The notes: generated from the sequence alone by a model not told the origin. 64,000 bases of DNA from Bordetella genomosp. 13 (GCF_002119665.1 NZ_CP021111.1:3348001-3412000), one strand, 5' to 3'; counted from the first letter of the stretch, positions 1 through 10,920 are shown. Numbers and translations: made by a program.

Positions 1-72
1 TGAGCGCTTGTCGCAAGCGCACCGCTGCGGCGGCTTCAGGAGCGATGGCAGCAGCGGCGCGCCCCGCTTGGA
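1..72. other. Window edge, no gene assigned
   Basis: This GC-rich stretch lies beyond the stop codon of purB. It is too short to show whether it belongs to a neighbouring gene cut by the window edge. I see no terminator hairpin with a T-tract in it. Confidence 0.3.
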
Positions 73-1572
<1,500 letters not shown>

Positions 1573-1650
1573 TTATCATCGCGGCCCCTGCAGCACTGTC
1601 GCAACCACGCATCGCCCCTGGGCTGACAAAGCCGGGGCCCTGGCCCGGCC

Positions 1651-1659
1651 TGCTATACT
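1651..1659 (+). promoter_or_regulatory. Candidate extended -10 promoter element
   Basis: TGCTATACT has an extended -10 form (TGn followed by TATACT, five of six matches to TATAAT). It lies about 37 bp before the GST-like start codon. No convincing -35 hexamer sits 16-18 bp upstream, as expected for an extended -10 promoter. This is inference from sequence only. Confidence 0.4.
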
Positions 1660-1695
1660 TCGGCCGCTTTCCGACTTCGCATTTTCCGTGACTCC

Positions 1696-2307
1696 ATGAA
1701 ACTGATCGGCTCGCTTACCAGTCCTTACGTCCGTAAAGTGCGCGTCGTCATGGCCGAGAAAAAGCTGGACTACAAGCTCGAGCTCGAGAACGTCTGGGCT
1801 GCCGACACGCAGATCCAGAAGTTCAACCCCCTGGGCAAGGTCCCCTGCCTGGTCATGGAAGACGGCGGCGCGCTGTTCGACTCGCGCGTCATCGTCGAAT
1901 ACCTCGACACCCTGTCGCCCGTGGCGCGGCTGCTGCCGCAGTCCGGCCGCGAGCGCGCCGCGGTCAAGTGCTGGGAAGCCATCGCCGATGGCCTGCTCGA
2001 TGCCGGCATCATCATCGTGAAAGAGCGTCAGCGCCCCGAGTCGCAGCAAAGCGACGAATGGATCCAGCGCCAGTACGGCAAGATCGAGGCCAGCCTCGAC
2101 GCCATGAACAAGAGCCTGGGCGAACATCCGCACTGTATGGGCATCAACTACAGCCTGGCCGACATCGCACTGGGCTGCGCGCTGGGCTATCTCGACCTGC
2201 GCTTCCCCGACCTGGACTGGCGCGCCAACCACGCCAACCTGGCCCGCCACTACGACAAGCTGTCCACGCGCCAGTCGTTCGTCGACACCGCGCCGCCGGC
2301 CGCCTGA
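1696..2307 (+). CDS. Glutathione S-transferase family protein (YibF-like)
   Basis: This 203-residue soluble protein has the two-domain GST layout. An N-terminal thioredoxin-like domain (about residues 1-80) carries SPYVRKVRVV near the start, the NPLGKVPCLV segment with the cis-proline, and the following DSRVIVEYL glutathione-contact region. An all-helical C-terminal domain follows and includes SLADIALGCALGYLDLR. The order and length fit the YibF/SspA-like branch of bacterial GSTs, many of which have no known physiological substrate. Stringent-starvation-type function is possible but not shown. It stands alone, with its own upstream extended -10 and a strong bidirectional terminator just after its stop. 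Confidence 0.85.
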   Translation: MKLIGSLTSPYVRKVRVVMAEKKLDYKLELENVWAADTQIQKFNPLGKVPCLVMEDGGALFDSRVIVEYLDTLSPVARLLPQSGRERAAVKCWEAIADGLLDAGIIIVKERQRPESQQSDEWIQRQYGKIEASLDAMNKSLGEHPHCMGINYSLADIALGCALGYLDLRFPDLDWRANHANLARHYDKLSTRQSFVDTAPPAA

Positions 2308-2352
2308 GGCGCGCCAGCTCTGCCGCCCCGAAAGGCGACGTCACCGGACATG

Positions 2353-2381
2353 AAAAAGGCGGGCCAGCGGCCCGCCTTTTT
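2353..2381. terminator. Bidirectional rho-independent terminator
   Basis: The 8-bp stem GGCGGGCC/GGCCCGCC closes on a three-base loop. It is flanked by A5 on the left and T5 on the right, so it can end transcription on both strands. It sits between the convergent GST-like gene and the TauE-family gene. Confidence 0.85.
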
Positions 2382-2405
2382 CTTTGCAGCGTGCGCTGCG
2401 AACGA

Positions 2406-3221
2406 CTATGCGAACGCCTGCCAGGCCTTCACCAGCATGTAGGCCGCCAGGGCGAACAGCAGGAAGGCGAACACGCGCTTGAGCGTGGCCACCGGCAGGC
2501 GATGCGCCATGTTGGCCCCGAACGGCGCGGTAAGCACACTGGCGCAGACCAGCGCCAGCAGCGCCGGCCAGTGGATATAGCCGATCATGCCGGGCTGCAT
2601 GGTGTCTTCGCGCAGGCCCGAGATCACATAGCCGGCGCTGTTAGCCAGCGCGATCGGGAATCCCAGCGCGGCCGAGGTGGACACGGCGCTGTGCAGCGCC
2701 ACGTTGCACCACACCATGAACGGCACCGACAGGAAGCCGCCGCCGGCGCCCACCAGGCCCGAGATGAAGCCGATGCCCACGCCCGCCGCGCTGGTGCCGA
2801 CCACGCCAGGCATCTGGCGGGTGGGCTTGGGCTTGACGTTGCGCAGCATGTTGTAGCCCGAATAGCCCACGAACACGGCGAAGAACAGCGACAGCCACGC
2901 GGTGCTGATGAACGAGAACGCCGCGCCACCGGACAGCAGGCCGCCGATGATGATGCCCGGGGCCATCATGGCGACGATGCGCCATTGGATGGTGCCCTTC
3001 TTCTGGTGAGCCCGTATGCTGGAAAGGGAGGTGAACAGGATGGACGTCATGGACGTGGCGATCGCCGCGTGCACCACCAGGTCGGGCGGCAACTGCTGCC
3101 AGGTGAAGACCATCGTCAGAAAGGGCACCAGCAGCATGCCCCCGCCTATGCCCAGCAGGCCGGCTGCAAAGCCCGCCACTGCGCCCAATGCCAACAGGCA
3201 CAGTACGACACTAATGTCCAC
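2406..3221 (-). CDS. TauE/SafE-family membrane permease (DUF81)
   Basis: This 271-residue integral membrane protein belongs to the TauE/SafE (sulfite exporter) family. The glycine-rich repeated segments LLGIGGGMLLVPF near the N-terminus and GLVGAGGGFLSVPFMV in the middle are the hallmark internal duplication, and about eight hydrophobic segments are visible. Family members are thought to move sulfur-containing or organic anions across the inner membrane. The substrate here is unknown. I place the start at a GTG (3221) with GAGGAG just upstream. The longer frame reaching 3281 has no ribosome binding site and adds a basic, non-membrane stretch foreign to the family. It lies convergent to the GST-like gene and 90 bp downstream of mnmA on the same strand. 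Confidence 0.88.
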   Translation of the reverse strand: MDISVVLCLLALGAVAGFAAGLLGIGGGMLLVPFLTMVFTWQQLPPDLVVHAAIATSMTSILFTSLSSIRAHQKKGTIQWRIVAMMAPGIIIGGLLSGGAAFSFISTAWLSLFFAVFVGYSGYNMLRNVKPKPTRQMPGVVGTSAAGVGIGFISGLVGAGGGFLSVPFMVWCNVALHSAVSTSAALGFPIALANSAGYVISGLREDTMQPGMIGYIHWPALLALVCASVLTAPFGANMAHRLPVATLKRVFAFLLFALAAYMLVKAWQAFA

Positions 3222-3311
3222 GCTCAACTCCTCTTTCTTTGGAAACTTATGGCGGCCGGCGGATCCGGCTCGCTGATGCATACCTTGATGCGCCCATCCC
3301 CCTGGGCGCGG

Positions 3312-4433
3312 TCACGCGATGATACCGCCTCCCAGGCAGACGTCCCCGTCGTACAGCACCGCGGACTGCCCCGGCGTGACGGCCCATTGGTCCTGGTCGA
3401 ACGACAGCGCGAACGTCCCGGCCTCGGCATCGGCATCGGCCAGCGCACAAGCCGCGTCGGCCTGGCGATACCGTGTCTTGGCTCCGTACGCGCCGGGCGC
3501 TGGCGCGCGGCCGGCAATCCAGCTGGAGTCCTGCGCCTTCAGCGTGCCGGACAACAGCCAGGGATGATCGTGGCCCTGCACCACGTACAGCACATTGCGC
3601 TCCAGGTCCTTGCGCGCCACGTACCACGCCTCCGCCGTGCCATCGTCGCGCTGGCGGCCCTTGACGCCGCCCACCCCCAGCCCCTTGCGCTGGCCCAGCG
3701 TGTAAAACGACAGGCCATGGTGCCGGCCGACCCCCAGCCCCTCGGGCGTCAGGATGGGTCCCGGCGCCGTCGGCAGATAGCGGTTGAGGAACTCGCGGAA
3801 CGGGCGTTCGCCGATGAAGCAGATGCCCGTGGAGTCCTTCTTCGCGGCATTGTGCAGCCCGATCTCGTGGGCGATGCGGCGCACCTCGGTCTTGTGCAGC
3901 TCGCCCAGCGGGAACAGCGTGCGGGCCAGCTGCGCCTGGTTCAGGCGGTGCAGGAAGTAGCTTTGGTCCTTGCTGCCGTCCAGCGCCTTCAGCAACTGGT
4001 ATTCGCGTCCTTCGGGACCGTCGACCGCCCGCACGCGCGCGTAGTGTCCCGTGGCGATGTGCTCGGCGCCCAGCGCCATGGCGTGGTCGAGAAAAGCCTT
4101 GAACTTGATCTCGGCGTTGCACAGCACGTCGGGATTGGGCGTGCGGCCGGCGGCGTACTCGCGCAGGAACTCGGCGAACACGCGATCTTTGTACTCGGAC
4201 GCGAAATTGACGTACTCGAACTCGACGCCGACGCGATCCGCCACGCTGGCGGCGTCCAGCAGGTCCTGGCGGGTGGAGCAATACTCGGAGTCGTCGTCGT
4301 CTTCCCAGTTCTTCATGAACAGGCCGACGACCTCATAGCCCTGCTGCTTGAGCAGCCAGGCGGTGACGGAAGAATCGACGCCGCCCGACATGCCGACGAC
4401 GACGCGGCCAGGCTTGGTGGTGGATACGGACAT
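3312..4433 (-). CDS. mnmA: tRNA 2-thiouridine(34) synthase MnmA
   Basis: This enzyme adds sulfur to U34 of the wobble position in tRNA-Lys, -Glu and -Gln, using ATP to activate the uridine and sulfur relayed from a cysteine desulfurase. The 373 residues show the PP-loop motif SGGVDSS (about 16-22), the first catalytic cysteine in [11 protein letters not shown] (Cys105), and the second in [10 protein letters not shown] (Cys205). The KDQSYFL element near 155-161 is also characteristic. Length and motif spacing are normal. It is followed downstream by the TauE-family gene with a 90-bp gap and preceded by a LysR regulator on the same strand. Confidence 0.97.
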   Translation of the reverse strand: MSVSTTKPGRVVVGMSGGVDSSVTAWLLKQQGYEVVGLFMKNWEDDDDSEYCSTRQDLLDAASVADRVGVEFEYVNFASEYKDRVFAEFLREYAAGRTPNPDVLCNAEIKFKAFLDHAMALGAEHIATGHYARVRAVDGPEGREYQLLKALDGSKDQSYFLHRLNQAQLARTLFPLGELHKTEVRRIAHEIGLHNAAKKDSTGICFIGERPFREFLNRYLPTAPGPILTPEGLGVGRHHGLSFYTLGQRKGLGVGGVKGRQRDDGTAEAWYVARKDLERNVLYVVQGHDHPWLLSGTLKAQDSSWIAGRAPAPGAYGAKTRYRQADAACALADADAEAGTFALSFDQDQWAVTPGQSAVLYDGDVCLGGGIIA

Positions 4434-4536
4434 GATGGGCGGTATTTTAGACTGCGGCGGGAAGGGACCGCGGCATGCCCTTCGTGCCGCGCATTACGCC
4501 TGCCGGCCGGGCGCGCCGGGCCGGGCTAGACGCGGA

Positions 4537-5478
4537 CTAGGACTCTCCATCGGGACGCGGCTCCGCGGCACGCGACACTTCCATCAGCCAGGTGCGGAAT
4601 GCCTGCAGAATGGGCAGGCTGGCCTTCTGCTCGGGATAGCACAGGTAATAGCCCTGGCGAGCGCGTATGGGCAGCCGCACGGGCTCGACCAGGGATCCGT
4701 CGTTCAGCTCGTCGCCTATCAGGCAGCGCGGGATCAGCGCAACGCCGAAGCCGGCGGCGGCCGCCTGCGTCAGCAGCGAGTACTGGTCGAAGCGCGCGCC
4801 TTCCCGGCTGCGCCGCGTGTCGCAGCCGGCCTGCTGCAGCCAGTCCGTCCAGCCTTCGAGCGCCGAGGTATGGTGCAGCAAGGGATAGCTCAGCAGGTCC
4901 GCGGCCTGCACGCCGGCTCGCGGCATCAGCCGCGGACTGCACACCGGCACCACGTCGCGTCCCACGATATAGTCCGCCCCGCTGCCCGGCCAGAAGCCCT
5001 CGCCGAACCGCACCGCCGCGTCCAGTTCCGGCGTGGAGAAATCGTAGCCCTGGCGATGCGGCAGGAACTCCACGTGGATGTCGGGCCGCAGCCGCATGAA
5101 GGCCGTCAGCCGCGGGATCAGCCAGCGCGCGCCGAACGTGGGCATGCAAGTCAGGTGCAGCGTGCCGCCGCGGCCCTGGTGGGCCATCAGTTCCACCGTG
5201 GCGGCCTCGATCTGCCCCAGGCCGGCCTGGATCTTGGTCAGATAGCTGCGCCCCGCCTCCGTCAGCACCAGCCCCTGCCGGATGCGAAGGAATAGCTGGA
5301 CCCCGATGAATTCCTCGAGGTGCTTCACCTGCTTGCTGACGGCGCCCTGCGTGACGCAGAGCTCTTGCGCGGCGCGCGTGAAACTGCTGTGGCGGGCCGC
5401 GACTTCGAAGGCCTGCAGGTCGGTAAGAGAGGGGCAGAAGCGGCGCATGAAACGGGTGGCCGGCGGGAGACCGGGCAC
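4537..5478 (-). CDS. LysR-family transcriptional regulator (GcvA-like branch)
   Basis: This 313-residue LysR-type regulator has a winged helix-turn-helix at about residues 16-75 (LTDLQAFEVAARHSSFTRAA then VTQGAVSKQVKHLEEF) and a periplasmic-binding-protein-like effector domain after about residue 95. The phrase SLTDLQAFEVAARHSSFTRA is typical of the GcvA branch. A start at the second methionine (MRRFCPSLTDL, base 5448) is equally possible, since the first ten residues are not family-like. The gene is divergent from a Bug binding-protein gene at 5675 with about 196 bp between them, so it probably controls that gene and itself. Confidence 0.87.
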   Translation of the reverse strand: MPGLPPATRFMRRFCPSLTDLQAFEVAARHSSFTRAAQELCVTQGAVSKQVKHLEEFIGVQLFLRIRQGLVLTEAGRSYLTKIQAGLGQIEAATVELMAHQGRGGTLHLTCMPTFGARWLIPRLTAFMRLRPDIHVEFLPHRQGYDFSTPELDAAVRFGEGFWPGSGADYIVGRDVVPVCSPRLMPRAGVQAADLLSYPLLHHTSALEGWTDWLQQAGCDTRRSREGARFDQYSLLTQAAAAGFGVALIPRCLIGDELNDGSLVEPVRLPIRARQGYYLCYPEQKASLPILQAFRTWLMEVSRAAEPRPDGES

Positions 5479-5572
5479 CGGTACGAAAAAAGGGGCGGAG
5501 AAGACCAGACTGGGCGCGTGTCGGCCGCAGGGTCAAGCATGACAAAAAGGAATAGGTTACGGAGAAAGTTTC

Positions 5573-5584
5573 GTTTGTGCAAAC
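5573..5584. promoter_or_regulatory. Candidate LysR operator half-site
   Basis: GTTTGTGCAAAC is an inverted repeat (GTTTG, TG, CAAAC) in the divergent gap between the LysR gene and the Bug gene. Its position fits a LysR recognition site, but only one clear dyad is visible and I have no family-specific consensus to match. Confidence 0.35.
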
Positions 5585-5674
5585 CGCCGACGCGGGCAAG
5601 AATCGGCGGTTGTACCTAGCATTTATCCACCTCTGCATCGTTACCTCTTAGAACAACCCACAGGAAAGAAGCCC

Positions 5675-6664
5675 ATGCAACGCCGCAATGCCATTCTGGG
5701 TCTGTCGCTGGCCGCCGCGCTCGCCACCCTGCCGCTGACCTCCGGCCTGGCCCATGCCCAGGACTACCCCACCAAGCCGATCCGCCTGATCGTGCCCTTC
5801 CCGCCTGGCGGCACCACCGACATCGTCGGCCGCCTGTTCGCCGACAAGCTGACCCGCGCGCTGGGCCAGACCGTCGTGGTCGAGAATCGCGGCGGCGCCG
5901 GCGGTTCGATCGGCAGCGCCTTCGTGGCGAGCAGCCAGCCGGACGGCTACACGCTGGGCATCGCCACCGTCAGCACGCACGGCATCAACCCGGCCATCTA
6001 CCCGAACCTGCCCTTCGACGTCACCAAGGACTTCACGCCGATCTCGAACCTGGCGGCTGTGCCGAACGTCATGGTCGTCAACCCCGGCAAGGTGTCCGCG
6101 AAGACGATGGCCGACTTCGTCAAGCTGGCCAAGAGCGAGCCCGGCAAGCTGACGTACGCGTCGGCCGGCAACGGCTCGGTCTCGCACATGATGGGCGAGA
6201 TGTTCAAGATGGCGTCGGGCACCGACCTGATGCACGTGCCCTACCGCGGCGTCGGCCCGGCCCTGAATGACACGCTGGCCGGCCAGGTCGACATCCTGTT
6301 CGACAACCTGCCCTCGTCGCTGCCGCACGCGCAGGCCGGCAAGCTGGTGGCGCTGGCCGTGGCCGCGCCCAAGCGCGTCGCCGCGCTGCCCGACGTGCCG
6401 ACCTTCGCCGAAGTCGGCCTGGCGCCCGTGAACGACTCGTCGTGGTTCGGCCTGGTGGGCCCGGCCAAGCTGCCGCAGCCCATCGTCGACAAGCTGTACA
6501 AGGCCGTGGTGGAAGTCAGCGCCGAAGCCGACGTCAAGAGCAAGCTGGAAGGCCTGGGCGCCTCCCCCGTGGCCAACAGCCCGGCCGACTACGCCAAGCA
6601 GATCCAGGCCGAAGTCGAGAAGAACAAGCGCATCGCCAAGGAAGCCAACGTCAAGATCGACTGA
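5675..6664 (+). CDS. Bug-family tripartite tricarboxylate transporter substrate-binding protein
   Basis: This 329-residue periplasmic binding protein starts with a Sec signal peptide. It has a basic MQRRN, a hydrophobic run, and probable cleavage after AHA near residue 28. The mature N-terminus DYPTKPIRLIVPFPPGGTTDIVGR is the classic Bug signature, with the PFPPGG ligand-loop motif. Further family features are the VENRGGAGGSIG segment and a C-terminal region ending in VKID. Bug proteins bind carboxylic or amino acids and present them to TctA/TctB membrane partners, but no tctAB genes are nearby, as is common for Bordetella Bug genes. A good ribosome binding site (AGGAAAG) precedes the start. 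It is divergent from a LysR regulator and followed by an N-formylglutamate amidohydrolase, hinting at a carboxylate or amino-acid-derived ligand. Confidence 0.92.
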   Translation: MQRRNAILGLSLAAALATLPLTSGLAHAQDYPTKPIRLIVPFPPGGTTDIVGRLFADKLTRALGQTVVVENRGGAGGSIGSAFVASSQPDGYTLGIATVSTHGINPAIYPNLPFDVTKDFTPISNLAAVPNVMVVNPGKVSAKTMADFVKLAKSEPGKLTYASAGNGSVSHMMGEMFKMASGTDLMHVPYRGVGPALNDTLAGQVDILFDNLPSSLPHAQAGKLVALAVAAPKRVAALPDVPTFAEVGLAPVNDSSWFGLVGPAKLPQPIVDKLYKAVVEVSAEADVKSKLEGLGASPVANSPADYAKQIQAEVEKNKRIAKEANVKID

Positions 6665-6679
6665 GTCTCGCTGACCCAG

Positions 6680-6703
6680 GGCCCCGCCTCTCGATGCGGG
6701 GCC
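6680..6703 (+). other. Intercistronic stem-loop
   Basis: A perfect 8-bp stem GGCCCCGC/GCGGGGCC with an 8-base loop lies 15 bp after the Bug stop and 26 bp before the next start. There is no T-tract, so it is more likely an mRNA-stabilising or partial attenuation hairpin than a full terminator. Confidence 0.5.
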
Positions 6704-6729
6704 GCGATCCCAAACCGCAGCAACCCTTT

Positions 6730-7605
6730 ATGTCCATTCAGCAGCCACTTTCTTACCGCCTAGAACTGCCCGCCGATTATCCGACCGCAGCCGGGTCGGC
6801 GCCGCTGGTGCTCGATTCTCCGCACAGCGGCACGACGTACCCTCCCGATTTCAAGTCGGTGATCGAAGCAGGCGTCCTGCGCACCGCCGAAGACACCTGG
6901 GTCGATGACCTGTGGAGCGACGCCGTCGCACTGGGCGTGCCCCTGCTGGGCGCCACCTTCCCGCGCAGCTACATCGACTGCAACCGCAGCCCGTCCGACA
7001 TCGATCCGGACATGCTCGACGCGCCCTGGCCCGGCCCCCTCTCGGGCTCGCCCAAGATCAAGCTTGGCAAGGGCCTGATCTGGCGCATGCTGGACGACGG
7101 CACGCCGCTGTACGACCGCAAGCTCAGCGTCGACGAAGTGCGCCACCGCATCGAAGCATGCTGGCAGCCCTATCATGACGCGCTGCGCCGTTTGCTGGAC
7201 CAGGCCCACGCGCGCTTCGGCAAAGTCTGGCACATCAACTGCCATTCCATGCCCAGCGTGGCCGGCAAGTTCGCCACCGACAAGCCCGGCCTGGTGCATC
7301 CCGACTTCGTGCTGGGCGACCGTGACGGCACCACCGCCGATCCCTCGTTCGCCCGATTCGTCGCCGACTTCCTGCGTCCCCGCGGCTACGACGTCGCCAT
7401 CAACGATCCCTACAAGGGCGTCGAGCTGGTGCGCGAGTTCGGCCGTCCGGCCGAAGGCCGCAACAGCCTGCAGATCGAGATCAACCGCAAGTTGTACATG
7501 GATGAAGTGTCGCTGCGCCCCACGGCGCAGTACGGCAGGTTGAAGCAGGACCTGCGCGACCTGACCGCCGCGCTGGTCGACTGGACGCGCGCGCAGGTGA
7601 CCTGA
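6730..7605 (+). CDS. N-formylglutamate amidohydrolase
   Basis: This 291-residue cytoplasmic hydrolase belongs to the family that splits N-formyl-L-glutamate into glutamate and formate, the last step of one histidine degradation route (HutG type). Family features are LVLDSPHSGTTYPPDF near residues 20-37, RSYIDCNRSP around 80, HINCHSMPS in the middle with the metal or catalytic histidines, and LQIEINRKLYMDE near the C-terminus. The start is the ATG at 6730, since residues encoded further upstream are low-complexity arginine-rich translation typical of non-coding GC-rich sequence. It lies 65 bp after the Bug gene, probably in one operon. No other hut genes are present, so the role may be in general N-formyl amino acid use. 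Confidence 0.88.
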   Translation: MSIQQPLSYRLELPADYPTAAGSAPLVLDSPHSGTTYPPDFKSVIEAGVLRTAEDTWVDDLWSDAVALGVPLLGATFPRSYIDCNRSPSDIDPDMLDAPWPGPLSGSPKIKLGKGLIWRMLDDGTPLYDRKLSVDEVRHRIEACWQPYHDALRRLLDQAHARFGKVWHINCHSMPSVAGKFATDKPGLVHPDFVLGDRDGTTADPSFARFVADFLRPRGYDVAINDPYKGVELVREFGRPAEGRNSLQIEINRKLYMDEVSLRPTAQYGRLKQDLRDLTAALVDWTRAQVT

Positions 7606-7672
7606 TACACGCGTAGCAGGCCGGCGCCTGCGCGCGCCAGCTCGCCGGACTACCCGCAGTCCGCTGGGCGCA

Positions 7673-7708
7673 AGCCCCCATGGAGACCACGCCATGGGGG
7701 CTTTTTTT
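7673..7708 (+). terminator. Rho-independent terminator
   Basis: The 11-bp perfect stem AGCCCCCATGG/CCATGGGGGCT with an 8-base loop is followed by a run of seven T. It ends the Bug-amidohydrolase unit and insulates the following pnt operon. Confidence 0.92.
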
Positions 7709-7835
7709 GGTCACGCCGATCGTCGCGACATGCTCATCTGGTCCCCTGGGGTTCGCGCGCAGGTCGGTATATCCCCCTCTAGCCCTTGGTAGGGCTTCGT
7801 GTATAACTATGCGCACCCTTCCGAGGAGACGCGTC

Positions 7836-8954
7836 GTGCAGATCGGGATACCCAAAGAAACCCGAGACGGGGAGACCCGTGTCGCAGCAACGCCGGAGAC
7901 AGTCAAGCGCTATGCCGCGGCCCATCACCGGGTACGGGTCGAGCGCGGCGCGGGCATGGCCGCGCGCTATCCGGACGAGGCCTATCAAGACGCCGGCGCC
8001 GAGCTGTGCGATGCCGCCGGGGCGCTGGGCAGTGAACTGGTCTTGAAGGTGCGTGCGCCTTCCACCGACGAACTCCGGCACATGAAGCCGGGCGCCGTGC
8101 TGGCCGGCATCCTCGACCCCTACGACGCCGAAGGCGTGGAAGCCATGGCGCGAGCCGGCCTGGTGGCCTTCGCCCTGGAGTCCGCGCCGCGCATCACGCG
8201 CGCGCAAAGCCTCGACGTCTTGTCCTCGCAGGCCAACCTGGCCGGCTACAAGGCGGTGCTGCTGGCGGCCCAGTACTACGGCCGGCTGTTTCCCATGATG
8301 ATGACCGCCGCTGGCACGCTGAAGGCGGCCCGCGTGGTGGTGCTGGGCGCGGGCGTGGCCGGCCTGCAGGCCATCGCCACGGCGCGCCGGCTGGGCGCGG
8401 TGGTCGAGGCCTCCGACGTCCGGCCCGCCGCGCGCGAGCAGATCGAGTCGCTGGGCGGCAAGTTCATCGACGTGCCCTACGAAACCGACGAGGAGCGCGA
8501 GATCGCGCAGGGCACGGGCGGCTACGCCCGCCCCATGCCACCCGCGTGGATGGCAAGGCAGGCCGTGCTGGTGGCCGAGCGCTGCAGGCAGGCAGACATC
8601 GTCATCACCACCGCGCTGGTCCCCGGCCGGCCCGCCCCGCTGTTGCTAACCCCCGAAACCGTACAGGCCATGAGGCCCGGCTCGGTGGTGGTGGACATGG
8701 CCATCGAGCGCGGCGGCAACTGCCCGCTTACCGACAAAGGCCAGGTGGCCGAAAAGCATGGCGTGACGCTGGTAGGCCTGACCAACCTGCCCGGCCTGGT
8801 GCCCACCGATGCGTCGGCGCTGTACGCGCGCAACCTGCTCGACTTCCTCAAACTGATCACCGACGCCGAAGGCAGGCTGGCGATCCGCCGCGACGACGAG
8901 ATCGTGGCCGCCTGCCTGCTGTGCGAAAACGGCTCTCCCACGCGCAAGGCATAA
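7836..8954 (+). CDS. pntAA: NAD(P) transhydrogenase subunit alpha, part 1 (NAD-binding)
   Basis: This 372-residue protein is the soluble NAD(H)-binding domain I of the proton-translocating transhydrogenase, which makes NADPH from NADH at the expense of the proton gradient. The N-terminus [20 protein letters not shown] is typical of the alanine dehydrogenase/PNT family. [19 protein letters not shown] spans about 122-140, and the Rossmann loop GAGVAG is at 171-176. The GTG start at 7836 is chosen because GAGGAG lies seven bases upstream; an ATG 25 bp further upstream gives a non-family extension. The alpha subunit is split: domain I ends here and its membrane part is the next gene, 11 bp downstream. 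Confidence 0.93.
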   Translation: MQIGIPKETRDGETRVAATPETVKRYAAAHHRVRVERGAGMAARYPDEAYQDAGAELCDAAGALGSELVLKVRAPSTDELRHMKPGAVLAGILDPYDAEGVEAMARAGLVAFALESAPRITRAQSLDVLSSQANLAGYKAVLLAAQYYGRLFPMMMTAAGTLKAARVVVLGAGVAGLQAIATARRLGAVVEASDVRPAAREQIESLGGKFIDVPYETDEEREIAQGTGGYARPMPPAWMARQAVLVAERCRQADIVITTALVPGRPAPLLLTPETVQAMRPGSVVVDMAIERGGNCPLTDKGQVAEKHGVTLVGLTNLPGLVPTDASALYARNLLDFLKLITDAEGRLAIRRDDEIVAACLLCENGSPTRKA

Positions 8955-8965
8955 AGGACATAGCG

Positions 8966-9292
8966 ATGGAAGGCATCGACCACACCCTGATCAACCTGAT
9001 CATCTTCGTGCTGGCCATCTACGTGGGCTACCACGTCGTCTGGAACGTGACGCCGGCGCTGCACACGCCGCTGATGGCCGTCACCAATGCCATCTCGGCC
9101 ATCATCATCGTGGGCGCCATGCTGGCGGCGGCGCTGACCGAAGGCGGCCTCGCGCGCGGCATGGGCGTGGCCGCCGTGGCGCTGGCCGCGGTGAATGTGT
9201 TCGGCGGTTTCCTGGTCACGCGCCGCATGCTCGAGATGTTCAAGAAGAAAGAGCGCAAGCTGCCGGCGCCGGCGCAGGAGAAACAGCCATGA
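8966..9292 (+). CDS. pntAB: NAD(P) transhydrogenase subunit alpha, part 2 (membrane)
   Basis: This 108-residue inner-membrane protein forms the alpha-side membrane domain of the transhydrogenase. It begins [26 protein letters not shown] and shows three to four hydrophobic helices, including [20 protein letters not shown], the conserved membrane segment of the family. Its C-terminus is basic and cytoplasmic (FKKKERKLP). It lies 11 bp after pntAA and overlaps pntB by four bases (ATGA), indicating translational coupling. The longer reading frame that runs upstream through pntAA is a shadow. Confidence 0.93.
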   Translation: MEGIDHTLINLIIFVLAIYVGYHVVWNVTPALHTPLMAVTNAISAIIIVGAMLAAALTEGGLARGMGVAAVALAAVNVFGGFLVTRRMLEMFKKKERKLPAPAQEKQP

Positions 9293-10731
9293 CGGTCTCC
9301 CTGAACGTCGTCACACTGCTGTACCTGGTCGCCTCGGTATGCTTCATCCAGGCGCTGAAGGGGCTGTCGCACCCGACCACCTCGCGACGCGGCAATGCGT
9401 TCGGCATGATAGGCATGGCCATCGCGGTGCTTACCACCGCCGCGCTCATCGTGGGCCTAGCGCGCCAGGGCACCGCGGCCATGGGACTGGGCTGGGTATT
9501 GCTGGGCCTTCTGGTGGGCGGCACCATCGGCACGTTGATGGCCAAGCGCGTCGAGATGACCAAGATGCCCGAACTGGTGGCCTTCATGCACAGCATGATC
9601 GGTCTGGCGGCGGTGGCCATCGCCGTGGCCGTGGTAGCCGAGCCGCACGCCTTCGGCATCGCGGCCGCGGGCATGCCCATCCCCACGGGAAACCGGCTGG
9701 AGCTGTTCATCGGCACCTTCGTGGGCGCCATCACGTTCTCGGGTTCGGTCATCGCGTTCGGCAAGCTGTCGGGTCGCTACAAGTTCAGGCTGTTTCAAGG
9801 CGCCCCCGTGGTGTTCAGCGGCCAGCACATGCTCAACCTGGCGCTGGCGCTGGCCATGCTGGGCTGCGGCCTCTGGTTCATGGTCACTCAGCAATGGCTG
9901 CCCTTCGTCTTGATGACGGCCATCGCCTTCGTGCTGGGGGTGCTCATCATCATTCCGATCGGCGGCGCGGACATGCCGGTGGTGGTGTCGATGCTGAACA
10001 GCTACTCGGGCTGGGCGGCCGCGGGCATCGGCTTCTCGTTGAACAACCCCATGCTGATCATCGCGGGCTCTCTGGTGGGTTCGTCGGGCGCCATCCTGTC
10101 GTACATCATGTGCAAGGCCATGAACCGCTCGTTCTTCAACGTGATACTGGGCGGATTCGGCGGCCAGGGCGGCAGCGCCGGCGCGGCTGGTGACGGCCAG
10201 CAGCGCAGCGTGAAGTCGGGCAGCCCGGACGACGCGGCCTTCCTGATGAGCAACGCCGAATCCGTGACCATCGTGCCGGGTTATGGCCTGGCCGTGGCTC
10301 GCGCCCAGCATGCACTGAAGGAGCTGGCCGCCAAGCTGGGCGAGAAAGGCATCACGGTGAAGTACGCCATCCACCCCGTGGCGGGCCGCATGCCGGGCCA
10401 CATGAACGTGCTGCTGGCCGAGGCCGAGGTGCCTTACGACCAAGTGTTCGAAATGGACGACATCAACGGCGAATTCGGGCAGACCGACGTGGTGTTGGTA
10501 CTGGGCGCCAACGACGTGGTGAACCCGGCGGCGAAGAACGATCCCCAGTCGCCCATTGCCGGCATGCCCATACTGGAAGCCTACAAGGCGCGTACGGTGA
10601 TCGTTAACAAGCGATCGATGGCGGCCGGGTATGCCGGGTTGGACAACGAACTGTTCTACCTGGACAAGACGATGATGGTGTTTGGCGATGCGAAGAAGGT
10701 GCTGGAGGACATGGTGAAAGCGGTTGAGTGA
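9289..10731 (+). CDS. pntB: NAD(P) transhydrogenase subunit beta
   Basis: This 480-residue protein carries the main membrane domain, with about nine hydrophobic helices over residues 1-300, and the C-terminal NADP(H)-binding domain III. Visible signatures are the membrane motifs around [15 protein letters not shown] and [20 protein letters not shown], and the nucleotide-binding part with [15 protein letters not shown], the [17 protein letters not shown] stretch, and [10 protein letters not shown] near the C-terminus. The start overlaps pntAB by ATGA. No clear rho-independent terminator follows; the next gene is convergent 39 bp away. Confidence 0.95.
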   Translation: MTVSLNVVTLLYLVASVCFIQALKGLSHPTTSRRGNAFGMIGMAIAVLTTAALIVGLARQGTAAMGLGWVLLGLLVGGTIGTLMAKRVEMTKMPELVAFMHSMIGLAAVAIAVAVVAEPHAFGIAAAGMPIPTGNRLELFIGTFVGAITFSGSVIAFGKLSGRYKFRLFQGAPVVFSGQHMLNLALALAMLGCGLWFMVTQQWLPFVLMTAIAFVLGVLIIIPIGGADMPVVVSMLNSYSGWAAAGIGFSLNNPMLIIAGSLVGSSGAILSYIMCKAMNRSFFNVILGGFGGQGGSAGAAGDGQQRSVKSGSPDDAAFLMSNAESVTIVPGYGLAVARAQHALKELAAKLGEKGITVKYAIHPVAGRMPGHMNVLLAEAEVPYDQVFEMDDINGEFGQTDVVLVLGANDVVNPAAKNDPQSPIAGMPILEAYKARTVIVNKRSMAAGYAGLDNELFYLDKTMMVFGDAKKVLEDMVKAVE

Positions 10732-10754
10732 AATGGCCGCTGGCAGGACAGTAG

Positions 10755-10784
10755 GTCAGCCGAAACAAAGTCAGCCGAAATAAA
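10755..10784. repeat. 15-bp tandem direct repeat
   Basis: Two adjacent copies of GTCAGCCGAAACAAA differ by one base (C to T). The second copy contains the stop codon and last codons of the small membrane protein on the minus strand, so the duplication may have extended or relocated its 3' end. Confidence 0.8.
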
Positions 10785-10920
10785 GCTTGCAGTTCACCAA
10801 CAGGAGACAGGCTGAAATGAAGCCAAGCGACCAATAAATCCAGGCGAAATTCGACCTGATTTTGCGCATCGTTTTTTCAAATTCTTCATCGTGCATGGCA
10901 AGCCCCTGATTCACGGTCAT
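10771..10920 (-). CDS. Small single-pass membrane protein, translationally coupled
   Basis: I predict a 49-residue protein beginning MTVNQGLAMHDEEFEK. Its ATG overlaps the stop of the upstream coiled-coil gene as ATGA, which favours this start over the internal methionine at 10896. The N-terminal half is charged, followed by KIRSNFAWIYW and a hydrophobic helix (about residues 26-45) ending CKLYFG. The upstream protein also ends in a tryptophan-led membrane helix and a lysine-leucine tail, so this could be a truncated relative of it or a partner subunit. I do not recognise a named family. The local sequence is clearly less GC-rich than its neighbours, suggesting separate ancestry. Confidence 0.55.
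   Translation of the reverse strand: MTVNQGLAMHDEEFEKTMRKIRSNFAWIYWSLGFISACLLLVNCKLYFG

Noticed and set aside
1968..4529. 853-codon frame on the plus strand opposite the TauE-family gene and mnmA
   Set aside because: It overlaps two well-supported genes on the other strand. Its translation is His/Arg/Gln-rich low complexity, the usual mirror of GC-rich coding sequence.
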